A stretch of 64,000 nucleotides of DNA, taken from positions 29,848,761-29,912,760 of the forward strand of contig JAPTYO010000008.1 of NCBI GenBank assembly GCA_036873135.1, in the 5' to 3' direction. This stretch comes from Clarkia xantiana subsp. parviflora (Eukaryota > Streptophyta > Magnoliopsida > Myrtales > Onagraceae). The translations under genes were made by a program, and so were the position numbers. Shown here piece after piece: positions 54,401-64,000 of the stretch (position 1 is the first letter of the stretch; each line of letters starts with the position of its first letter). Below the pieces are notes generated by a model. The model ran no database searches, was not told the origin of the DNA, and worked only from the letters and a program-made list of their open reading frames with translations.

Positions 54401-55653
54401 GACATTTATGAGAATGGATGAAACATTCATGTTTTTACCCCTGAAGTTATTAAATTTTGGTGTTTGTCGGTTCTTCCGATCTTCAGAGTCGGAGCGTAAA
54501 TAATGTTTCCGTTAGTTTGCGGTGATAGGGAGAGTTTGGGAATTTTCACCTAAGTAACTAGCACATGGAACTCAAATAGACATATAATGTTTCCCATTCG
54601 CTTGCGATTTAGAGTTTTTGGATTAACGTTGAGAAAAAGCAAATTAGGCTTTTTAAGTACGTATGAGACTTGTTCGCGTACAGTCATTTGACAAACAACA
54701 CGTATTTAACACGCTACGTTAACGGTTTTACGCGAATAGGAGTTGCGTATGGAGCTTCTCTATATACTATGCAAATAATATTTTTGCGTTCCTCTATCAT
54801 TCATTTTTCCAATACATTTGCTCTTCCAGTAGATTCAGCCATGAGTAGAAAATAGTAAATAGTAAATACACCAGCTATTCAAGGAAAGCAATATCCTTCA
54901 CAAAAAGTACTAATACCATCGCACCCATTTCAACAGAGAAATCTCTTATAAATTAAGGTAATGTATCTCAATTTCGTAATAACGTTGATATTATAGATAT
55001 ACATAAGTTTAGAATGTTAGTAAGAGTAGTGCATAAATATTTTAGAATGTCTATAATTGTATAAATGTTTACATATGTTAGAATGGTAAAAAAAAAATAG
55101 GATTAAATACGTTACAATGCTATAACGTATAATGTGTAAATAAAATTTGCTCAATGCTAGAAACTATATAATGCGTAGATATGTTTATGTGCTAATTCAT
55201 TTTGTACAAATTATTTAGGAAAATTGTGACAATATGGTTTCAATACAAATGAACTTTCAGTGTGAACTCATGAGATCTTAAATATGAATGAGGTCAATCA
55301 AAATTCCTACAAACTCATAAGGTCATTACCCTAGAGGAGGTGAAAATAGCAGCTAAAAACATGTGTCGGTGCCGAGCCCCACTTGTGGATTTTGTTTGAA
55401 TGTACGATAAAGATATTTATGAAGTCACCGATCAATGTTATTGGGAGCAGAATATGGAGATATGTGACACGTGTTGGATCACGATCGCCTGGCTAAGCTT
55501 GGAGAAGACTTCTCTAGGTCTCGTCAATACGCCTTTAGGTCTTTTAGGCATGGATGACCGCTAGCTCCTCTGGCGTGATTGTTTTGCGAGGACTTGAAAA
55601 ATGGGTGGGGATTATGCCTCTGATTTCACTCCGATGTTTAAGTTAGTATATGT
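54401..55653. other. Intergenic, no gene recognised
   Basis: AT-rich to mixed sequence with only short, unrecognised open frames. I see no clear transposon ends. Confidence 0.5.
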
Positions 55654-55661
55654 ATTATATG

Positions 55662-56516
55662 TAGGCCTGTCAATTTTGGACTCAACCCGAAATGAACCCG
55701 GGCTCGAGTCGGGTTCGGATCCCAACTTTGAGTCTTCGGTTCAGTTTCGGGTTGACCCGAATCTGACCCAGGAAAAATTGATCGGGTTCGGGTCCTGATA
55801 TTGGACCCGAACCCGACCTCATGACCCAAATATAATTAAATTATGGATATGAATATATACATATATAAAATAAAATATTAAAAGCAAAAGTAAATTCAAA
55901 CAAATAACAAAGTAAAGTCCTAGTGTCATCACTTTCTGTCTTCTCTCAACTAATCTCATTCTCCTCAATTTCAAAGGCTTAGTCGGCGCTAGACATAGCC
56001 ACAACTCAACTTATTGAATCACAAATTTCAGCACGGGCTCAAATCACAGTAAGCGGAGACAACAAAGAAAAAATCTCAGCCACATTCGATTCTTAGTCAC
56101 TCATAAAGAATCATTGATTATGATTTCTAAATCACATATTATAATTCCCGACGCCTGAACTGATGACTTGAAATTGACGATTGGTTTCTCCACGGCGGGG
56201 ATACAATTATTGAGAGAGACGTGGAGATGGAGTTCTTTTAGGGCGGAGCAGCAAATAACGAGTATGAGAAAGATAAAGGTTTGACAACGCAGATGGAATA
56301 GAAATGAAATAGGAGGAGCGCCAAGCAGCAGGTAGCGACCAAAGAGAAATAACATGATTTATGGACGGGTTACAGGTTGATCCGGTGACCCGCTAGGTCG
56401 GGTTCGGGTTCTGATGTCTGACCGGTTATGAAGTTCGGGTCGGATTCGGGTTGACAGTATATTGACCAGCTGGTCACAAATTTTGGGTCACGGGTCGACC
56501 CGGTTTGACAGGCCTA
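55662..56516. mobile_element. hAT-type MITE, GGCCTGTCAA family
   Basis: 855 bp, ends TAGGCCTGTCAA and TTTGACAGGCCTA, the same inverted repeats as the MITE at 39,686. The 8-bp flanks ATTATATG and ACTGTATG match at six positions, a decayed target duplication. The subterminal DNA is rich in GGGTTCGGGT/ACCCGACC motifs; the AT-rich middle (about 55,830-56,340) has no coding signal. Confidence 0.85.
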
Positions 56517-56538
56517 ACTGTATGTGTAAATACGTATG

Positions 56539-57175
56539 TGTTGGGTTACGATTAAAGAAGACAACAAATGGATAGTCGGAGGCAATTAAGTCAAGACTCC
56601 AAAATACAAGTCAACGAATATTTACGTTCGAAGAAATAACGACGGATAGTCGACACCTATGTTTGAGGATGTCGACTACCAATACAGCTTTTGAAGGATG
56701 GCGACGAGCCTTTATAAAGACTCCCCCTCTTAAGGCATGAGTCGAGTCAGCAGGTAGATCTTATCTAGAAAACCCTTCCTCTTAAGCAATGAGTCCAGGT
56801 GGCAATCTGCTTGCCACCGCCTCTTTGAAGAAACCTTCATTCTTAAGGAATGGTGAGGTGACGACCTGCTTGTCACCTTCTTCTACCGACATGAAGAAAC
56901 CTTCCTTCTTAAGGAATGGTAAGGTGACAGCCTGCTTGTCACCTACATGTGCTGACTTTGGTGAGAAACCCTTCCAAAAGGGTAACCACTACACAAAGTC
57001 GGCAATCCGTACCTATAAATACCCTTGATTATTTCTATTATTCATAAATACTTTTTACAGTATTACTCTCATATTCCATTATAGACTTAAGCTTCGGAGT
57101 TGAATCAGGGGAAAATCCACATCCCCTTTTTCAGGTTGACGCCAAAGACTCCATAAAGGAAAATAAGTACCATGT
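56539..57175 (+). repeat. Probable Ty3 (Tat-type) solo LTR
   Basis: Begins near TGTTGGGTTACG, has CCTATAAATACCC (57,012-57,024), and then the leader-type segment GACTTAAGCTTCGGAGTTG followed by CAGGGGAAAATCCACATCCCC, which resembles the GACTTGAGCGTCGGAGT end of Tat-lineage LTRs. No internal region follows; the next recognisable sequence is a MITE at 57,180. Right border approximate. Confidence 0.5.
56820..56950 (+). repeat. About 65-bp tandem duplication
   Basis: AAGAAACCTTCATTCTTAAGG...CTGCTTGTCACCT occurs twice in a row with minor changes (first near 56,826, second near 56,894), inside the putative LTR upstream of its TATA box. Confidence 0.8.
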
Positions 57176-57179
57176 GAGT

Positions 57180-57350
57180 AGGGCTGGGCATGGTTTGGTT
57201 CTGGGCTGAAACGGTTCAGAACCGAACCGGAACCGGATATTAGGTTTAACTGGTTCCCTGTACCACGTGAGAACCGAACCAGATTTTAGGTCATAGAACC
57301 GAACCATAACAGAACCGGTTCGAACCAGTTTTGAACTTTTTTATTTTAAA
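57180..57350. mobile_element. hAT-type MITE fragment
   Basis: Starts TAGGGCTGGGCATGG and contains many GAACCGAACC/GGTTCGAACC motifs, typical of hAT MITEs. No matching right end was found downstream, so it is truncated. Confidence 0.5.
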
Positions 57351-57874
57351 CTAAAATTCAAAATACACACACGAGTTGATAATCCATAAGCAATCCACAA
57401 ATTTGTAAAATATAAGCTATAAATACAATTGATCGCTTCAGATTAGAGAATATCAAAGTCTAAATTTCAAACAATCTAATAATATAAAAAATTTGAAATA
57501 TGTAAAACATAAATTTCGAGACTTTATACGACGTCAAGAGGCGTAGCTCAAACTTCAAAAGTGTAGCAAATCTCTGGTTGAAAAAAAATACAAACTATTT
57601 GTATATTAATCGAGTTAATCTATCATCTCAGCTAAAATATAGAACTATTTCCGAGTTAAGTTTAGAGCTCAAAATTGAACTCAATTTATTGTAGAACTGG
57701 TCTCGGCTAACATAATATGTAATAACTATATATGTTGCGTCCGGGACGACTGAGGTCACGGGGACGCGTCGGTTTGTGTAATTGTGCGGGCCGTAACCCT
57801 TCTGTCAGGCGGGGGTTGGGCCACTGACGAATGTTCGGACTTACTCCCGTGCGAGGTTTGTGTCTCAGATCGGC

Positions 57875-58018
57875 TATGACTCGGTACGGATATGACCCGG
57901 TATGGATGTGACTCGGTACGGATGTGACTTGGTACGGATGTGACTCGGTACGGATGTGACTCAGGGCGGATGTGACCCGGTACGGATGTGACTCAGGGCG
58001 GATGTGACTCAGGGCGTC
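57875..58018. repeat. 16-bp tandem repeat, nine copies
   Basis: Unit TGTGACTCGGTACGGA with a variant TGTGACTCAGGGCGGA, head to tail. It occupies the place where copy A1 has an unrelated 18-bp array. Confidence 0.92.
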
Positions 58019-58212
58019 GGAACCTGCACTAAGGGCCAATGCTAGCACGGAGAGGGGGGGGGTGGTGCTAGCGGAGCCCTCTCCGATGCCTAAGTTACTA
58101 TAGTGGCAAAAAAGGTAATTTCTAGAGAGAGAGAATTCTAGAGAGAAGTCAGAGCTCTAAATACCAAAGTTGGGCAAATGAGAGAGTGAGTGAAAATGGG
58201 TGGCCAAGGTCT

Positions 58213-58224
58213 CCTATTTATAGG
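58213..58224 (-). promoter_or_regulatory. TATA box on the minus strand of repeat A2
   Basis: CCTATTTATAGG, identical to the box at 11,264-11,275 in A1 and in the same context. Confidence 0.55.
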
Positions 58225-58424
58225 CTTCCTTGAGACCGGACCCGGTTTTATAGCGGTTTGATGACGGTCCAAGAAAATAAGCGGGAACCGTTGTCCATAT
58301 TGGTAATGCATGAACTTGACTTCTCTACACGTAACGACGATCGCGGACACGGTAATCGCGGATACGGCAGTCGCGCAATACCCGTGGCGGAACCCGGACC
58401 TCGTCGAAATTGGGCGATTCGGCG

Positions 58425-58622
58425 AGGTCCGGATTGCCGTGCGATCCGGACCTCCGGATTGCGCAATCCGGACCTCCGGGTTGCATGCAATCCGGAGGTC
58501 CGGATTGCAAGCAATCCGGTCCGGATTGCTTGCAACCCGGACGCCCGGGTTGCTGCAACCCGGACATCCGGGTTGCTGCAACCCGGAGGTCCGGATTGCA
58601 CCGCAATCCGGATGTCCGGTCC
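58425..58622. repeat. Palindromic CCGGATTGC array
   Basis: About nine alternating GGTCCGGATTGC and GCAATCCGGACC (or GCAACCCGGA) segments, each pair joined by short self-complementary spacers such as GCAAGC and TGCATGC. Every unit can form a hairpin and neighbouring units can cross-pair. Copy A1 has only one such pair at the equivalent site (about 11,448-11,500). Confidence 0.9.
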
Positions 58623-60444
58623 GGTCACGCGTAAATGCGTTTCCGGACCGTTTTGACCCTTGGGAGACGTTTTTCGAGACGAGATGTAATCTTTGACGCG
58701 TTTGCAAGGCCCGAAGCATAAATACGAACCCGAATTGGACATTTATCCATCACTTGCCCCCGAGTCAAGTAACGGTTTAGAACCTTTCTTGACTCTATTT
58801 TAAGCTAGGATATTTGTCCAATTTGAGTTTGACGCTAACCTTTCAATTTTGATTGTCGGTCGGACGTAGGAATCTTGATTTCGTCCGTCGTTTGGCTTTT
58901 CGGCCGAATGTTTTTATTTCCTGTTATCATGGTTAGTGCAATAGGAAATGTATATGTGCGAGCATGATCATCGTCGGGGACGCGAGTAAACAGTAATGCA
59001 CTTATGCGAGAATGCGTCTATCAACATGTATGCACGAATAATGGACGTGGCAAGATCGTAAATATGTAATGCAAGATAATAGAAATTGTATGTTTCTAAA
59101 ATGACTAAGTGATTACCGAATCATGGATCATGCAATTGCAACATACGCACATAATGATGAGTTTGATACGTGCGACGTCAAGATATGCATAGGAGTGGAT
59201 AGTTTTAAAAAGAGAGGATAGGGTGTACCGTAGGGGTTTAGTCTTGAGTGTAGGTAAACTAATTCTTTGATCCTTATCCACAAAGCATCTCTTTGGGATT
59301 AGTAAATACACACATCCCCATTTATTCTTCCAGCACCCTAGGAGTTCACCATTCCATCTCCTTTGCAGGTAATTCACTCACCCTTTCCCGAAATTGCTTT
59401 TATGTTCAAAGTTCCTTCGCCGTCGGGGAGCTTAGATACGTTTTGACAGTTTCGAGTCTGATTTTTGGCTTGTTTTTGGAAGTTGACACCATCATTCGAC
59501 TCGGCTCGTCGCAAGGATTCCAGCGCCGCCTTCGGAGCCGCCAGAAGACCTCCCACGCGCTCTCACGCGCCTCCGCGAGTGGAGTGGCTTCGCCGGAGCG
59601 TGTGGCCCACGCGCCGCCTTCCCGGGCTCGCCTCGTTTCGGTCCACACCTTCCCGGAATCGTCTCGACGAGGGGAATCCATTGGGATACTTTTCGTCACG
59701 TTTTGAGGTAGTTTGGAAACCCAATTTTAACAGATTGCTTCGACTTGAATGACAATGTCACCGGATTGTTGTTCGTTTGGGCCATTTTTCGTTGTTGATG
59801 TATGGAACTGCTTGTTGATGCTTGTATGTTGAATAATTGCTGATTGATTGCCGTTACTATCGCCGTTAGTTCATAACTTAGACGATTTTCACTCCCGTAG
59901 GTAGTTGAGGTAGAATTCTTCGTTCGGACATAGTGCCCCCGTGTCCTTGTGTAGGAGTTTTTGGTCGGTATGCATGATTTTCCTTCTTGGCTGGTTTGAT
60001 GGTTGACGGGGATTGCAAAATAACTTTAGGCATAGTCACTAGTCGTCTTGACGCCTTAGAGAAAAATTTCCCTTAAGTGTTGCCACGTTCGATCTTTACA
60101 GTTTGTCGCGTTAATTCCATCGTTTGCATGATAGCTCCTTAAGACGTTAGTCCCTTCCTTGGTACGTACCAATTTTACTATGTGCGTGGAACTTGGTCAC
60201 GTGCGTTGATGTTGATACGCGCGTTGATGTTGATACACGCGTTGATGTTGATACGGGCGTTGATGTTGAGCGTCAGGTATAAACTGTTGGTTATTGCCTG
60301 CAAGTATGCTAAAACACTTAGAAAATATTTAAACGATATCTAAAGCTTGTTACCATAGATGTCGTCGTATGAGTTTTGTCGATGAGCGTCGTAGGTGTGC
60401 TTAAGGGGCATAGCTACTCGTTGTATGCAATCCATTTTTGTTAA

Positions 60445-61300
60445 CATGTATGTGTGTGTTCATGAAAACACTTAGAAAATATTTTCCCCTTGTTGATGCG
60501 CAACCTTGTCGTCATGTACGTACGTACATGGAAACACTTAGAAAATATTTTCTCCTTGTCGACGAGCAACCTTGTCGACATATATGTACGTACATGGAAA
60601 CACTTAGGAAATATTTTTTCTTCGTCGACATGTACGTACATGGAAACACTTAGAAAATATTTTCTCCTCGTCGACATGCAACCTTGTCGACATGTATGTA
60701 CGTACATGGAAACACTTAGAAAATATTTTCTCCTCGTCGACATGCAACCTTGTCGACATGTACGTATGTACATAGAAACACTTAGAAAATATTTTCTCCT
60801 CGTCGACATGCAACCTTGTCGACATGTATGTACGTACATGGAAACACTTAGAAAATATTTTCTCTTCGTTGACATGCCCCCTCGTCGACATGTATGTACG
60901 TACATGGAAATACTTAGAAAATATTTTCTCCTCGTCGACATGCCCCCTCGTCGACATGTATGTACGTACATGGAAATACTTAGAAAATATTTTCTCCTCG
61001 TCGACATGCAACCTTGTCGACATGTATGTACGTACATGGAAATACTTAGAAAATATTTTCTCTTCGTTGACATGCCCCCTCGTCGACATGTATGTACGTA
61101 CATGGAAATACTTAGAAAATATTTTCTCTTCGTTGACATGCCCCCTCGTCGACATGTATGTACGTACATGGAAATACTTAGAAAATATTTTCTCTTCGTT
61201 GACATGCCCCCTCGTCGACATGTATGTACGTACATGGAAATACTTAGAAAATATTTTCTCCTCGTCGACATGCAACCTTGTCGACATGTATGTATAAGTG
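60445..61300. repeat. 66-bp tandem array, about thirteen copies
   Basis: The CTTAGAAAAT marker recurs every 66 bp from 60,471 to 61,243, with one 46-bp interval near 60,603-60,649. Units carry GTCGAC and ATGTACGTACAT palindromes. Two plus and two minus frames remain open across most of the array (up to 373 codons), giving 22-residue repeats; these are products of the period, not evidence of genes. Confidence 0.97.
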
Positions 61301-62392
61301 TTGGTGCGCGCTTGTGCACTGACTGTATTGTTGATAGCACTTTCCAAGATATTAGATCTTGTTGATTTTCCCCGTTATTGCCATCTGCAGTTTTTGTACT
61401 TAGCACAATTCTCGAAAGATCCGACGCAGGGGCGTGTTCCTCGAGCGATTCTTGGTTCTTTATGCTGACCATGACCGTGTTAACTCTTTCTTGTGATAGG
61501 AGAAATAGAGCTGAGGGTTGTGAAGTGGCGTCTTCTGCCCCCCGGTCGAGGGACCGGCCCAAGGAGGAGCGTTACTCCTACTGAAGTAAGTGTTTGTTGA
61601 TAATTCTCTGTTCATGCTTTTGCTTGCATGATATTTCGTCGCCTGGATATTGTTAAGTTCTGTGGTCGCCCCTCTTGGCTAGTCTTCAAGACATGGCAGG
61701 ATGGGTAGAGCATAGTATGTTGTGACTTGCTCATTATAGATTTTGTTTGGAGAAGATGGTGGCACTTCTGCTTGTTCCGCCGAGTCCTGTTAGAGATGAT
61801 GGCATTGTTTAATTTGTGCCATCTTTTAGATATGTTGAACTCGTTTCTGAGTCTGTTTGCCCCCCAGCTTCCGACTTGAAGACTTGTTGTAGTTGTTCCT
61901 TAGTTGTTGCTTCCTGATTGATAAGTTGAGACGTTCTTCTGATTGCCTGCCTGATGCCTTATGCATATTGCCCTTTGTTCATTAGTTCCACTCTAAGGCG
62001 ACGTTGTACAAGACTCGACTTGTAAATTTTACGAGTTTTATACAGGGTACGCACTTGACAGCGTGTATCAACCCGCGTTGGGGAAGCATACATAAGAACA
62101 TTTAAGTTTTTGAAGAAGCATTTTGTGAACTCTAAAAAGCTTGTTGATAAAATATTTGAGAAAATATTTTGGCATTGAATGTGATACATCCAAAAAACCG
62201 TGTTTGATAGAATTTTTTGGAAAGGTGCCTGATACATAAAATATTTGATAAAATATTTGGTAAAATGTTTGAAAAAATATTTGTGATACATGATTCCTGC
62301 GTCCAGGGACCATGTAACACTTTTTGAGAATATGAATTGTGATGCCTGCTTTCTGCGTCCAGGAACCATGCAACACGGTTTGAAAACCTATA

Positions 62393-62650
62393 AAACGAAC
62401 CCTGATGGCGTTCGTAATATGGGAATGCCGACTAGACAGAGGACATTCGCCATAAAGAGTGCACCCTGAACCGGATATACGCACTTGTTATAGAGTGGGG
62501 TCGCTATCTTAATAGAGAACTTCCGCCATTTTAAACGAACCCTGATGGCGTTCGTAATATGGGAATGCCGACTAGACAGAGGACATTCGCCATAAAGAGT
62601 GCACCCTGAACCGGATATACGCACTTGTTATAGAGTGAGGTCGTTGTCTA
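62393..62650. repeat. 140-bp tandem duplication
   Basis: AAACGAACCCTGATGGCG at 62,393 and again at 62,533; about 110 bases are virtually identical, through ACGCACTTGTTATAGAGTG, then diverge. Confidence 0.95.
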
Positions 62651-63773
62651 AACAGAGAACTTCCGTCACTTAAAGGGTGATCAGCCCTGTATGCCCATCC
62701 TGTTCTGGACTCAGGGAATGGCTATGAACATGAGGATTTGCCTCTTAACCAGAGATGTCACAGCATGTCATTAAAAGAAGTAAACATGGGGCTTGTCTTT
62801 TGAAAAAGAGGATACCTCGACAAGCATATTTTGACGGTAGGCCTTGGCGTTATTCCAAGGTATTGCTTGTAGTTGACGCCCTGAATAGTCGTCGTTTTAA
62901 TAATAAGTCTTCTAGAGATAGACGCTTATGATATGAACGGAGGAATAAACTCCTTGTTGGTGTAGATAACAGATATGTTGGTGTTGTATACCATAACTCC
63001 CTCCTTGCATACAATGCTTAACTTGTACTGTTGAAGTAGATTTTTGTGCATAGGTTACTACTTGCCATCATTTCTGAGTAGTAATCGTAGTGTAATATGT
63101 ACCTACGAGTAGAGTTGCTTTTGTTAGATAGTCGCAATTTTTATAAGTTTGCAAAAGTATGAAGTCATGAAATTTTCTTTTTAGTCATGCATATAATAAA
63201 TGAAGTAAAGGAATTTGATACGAGGATTCCTTGTTTGTATAGGAAACTTCCCTGATGGCGGATACGATGAGTGTAGATTATGGTAAGCATATGTTAGGTA
63301 GAATTGCCGAGCACTTGTCAGCTTGGTGCTCCCCAAGTTGCTTGGCGGTTGTATTGCTGTTTCCTGATTGTTTATATTGTTTTGACTTCTAATAGTGCAT
63401 GACCTGTCCTTGTGTAATGCCCCCGGCTTGTTTATTATTGCGACATGATTTTTAGTCTTGCGCGTATAAAGTGTTTGAGACTTTGTGTTGTTCACGCGAG
63501 GAATATGTGTGTAGTTGTTACTTGGCGTTATTCCAAGGTAATATGCGTCATAATAATGTACCTACGAAAGTAGATTTATCCTTTATTAGATATTTAGAGT
63601 TCATACGACAGATTACAAGAAAGTGTCTAGTGATCACTTTTTTGAAAATTACTGAATCTAATAAGCATGAGTTGTACTTAATCTTTAAAAGATTTAACAT
63701 AGATATGCGAAAAGGAGATAAGGAAGATAAAGGATTGGTGATGTGTTTGATGTCCCCGTAGGTGATTTGTTGG

Positions 63774-63977
63774 CTAGTTGATTCTGCCACGTGCCACATA
63801 GTTTCTCAATGCATCTAGCGTGTTGAGCTCTTCAATCTCCTCTTTTGGGGATGGACAAAAGTTGATGTCATTCCTCCAAGTTTTACTTTGATTGTGTTGT
63901 TCTTCAACATCTTTGTCAAGGAAGGCAGTTGTTGGCTCAAGTGGGCGGTGAGGTTTGTTTTCTAGGAGAGCATCCAC
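63774..63977 (-). CDS. Unrecognised minus-strand frame at the window edge
   Basis: A 67-codon frame, MDALLENKPHRPLEPTTAF to NYVARGRIN, hydrophilic, with a Glu-rich stretch (KEEIEELNTLDAL). The amino-acid mix looks more protein-like than its surroundings, and it could be part of a longer coding region to the right of the window. No domain recognised. Confidence 0.25.
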   Translation of the reverse strand: MDALLENKPHRPLEPTTAFLDKDVEEQHNQSKTWRNDINFCPSPKEEIEELNTLDALRNYVARGRIN

Positions 63978-64000
63978 ACTCCAAAGATTGTACGAGTCGC

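Larger units (their letters stand above)
57733..64000. repeat. Long unclassified repeat, copy A2 (runs off the window)
   Basis: Begins TGTTGCGTCC like copy A1 and keeps the same order of landmarks: promoter-like block (58,022-58,230), CATCACTTGCCCCCGAGTCA segment (58,750), GC-rich block (59,510-59,660), 66-bp array, CCGGTCGAGGGACCGGCCC (61,541), T/G-rich DNA and the segment at 62,930-63,100 where A1 is cut. 63,100-64,000 has no A1 counterpart in the window. I recognise no protein domain. Flanks differ from A1, and no primer site lies beside TGTTGCGTCC in either copy. Confidence 0.75.

Noticed and set aside
58138..58742. Overlapping plus and minus frames up to 193 codons
   Set aside because: They are created by the palindromic CCGGATTGC array, which lacks stops on both strands; not protein-like.
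60445..61300. CRISPR array
   Set aside because: The units are contiguous tandem copies with no unique spacers, and the DNA is plant nuclear.
60441..61562. Long minus-strand frame of 373 codons and overlapping plus-strand frames as protein genes
   Set aside because: They come from the 66-bp period being a multiple of three; four frames are open at once and the same occurs in A1. No non-repetitive domain flanks them.

Overview
This window looks like nuclear DNA of a eudicot plant. It has one large intron-rich plant gene (importin alpha), and the rest is mostly nested retrotransposons and small DNA transposons. Retroelement primer-binding sites match plant initiator tRNA-Met (TGGTATCAGAGCC), and LTRs carry plant-type TATA boxes. 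I found no rRNA, confident tRNA, CRISPR or bacterial gene. All calls come from reading the sequence; no database was searched.

Layout. 1-8,409: two Ty1/Copia copies of one family, a plus copy running into its 3' LTR (4,712-5,218) and a minus copy with its 5' LTR at 7,812-8,409. 8,410-10,790: a Ty3 Tat-type LTR and a minus-strand Copia gag relic. 10,791-16,211: a long unclassified repeat (copy A1) with a 66-bp tandem array. 16,212-19,905: a Copia 3' fragment and a LINE relic. 21,861-25,644: a complete-ended but mutated hAT transposon. 27,470-31,680: a deleted Ty3/Gypsy element with a hAT-type MITE inside, then a Copia 5' LTR and leader. 32,324-32,554: a small single-exon gene. 33,397-37,105: a Helitron terminus, a composite TIR element and further MITEs. 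37,546-41,238: two tail-only retroposon insertions, an inverted pair of LTRs, and an LTR element whose ORF ends in what looks like a captured NODULIN HOMEOBOX (NDX) homeodomain. 41,683-49,688: a minus Copia 3' end, then a long L1-type LINE that was itself hit by a 2.07-kb LTR element. 49,970-53,852: importin alpha, ten coding exons, apparently intact. 55,662-57,350: MITEs and a Ty3-type LTR. 57,733-64,000: copy A2 of the long repeat, running off the window.

The only genes I judge likely to be functional are importin alpha (nuclear import adaptor) and possibly the 76-residue minus-strand gene at 32.3 kb. No transposon protein in the window appears intact. The most unusual items are the homeodomain capture at 40.8-41.0 kb, the LTR element at 47.3-49.4 kb whose 5' LTR has collapsed to a 22-nt inverted copy of its own LTR end, three poly(A)-tail-only insertions with long perfect target duplications, and the palindromic and frame-preserving tandem arrays in the A1/A2 repeat.
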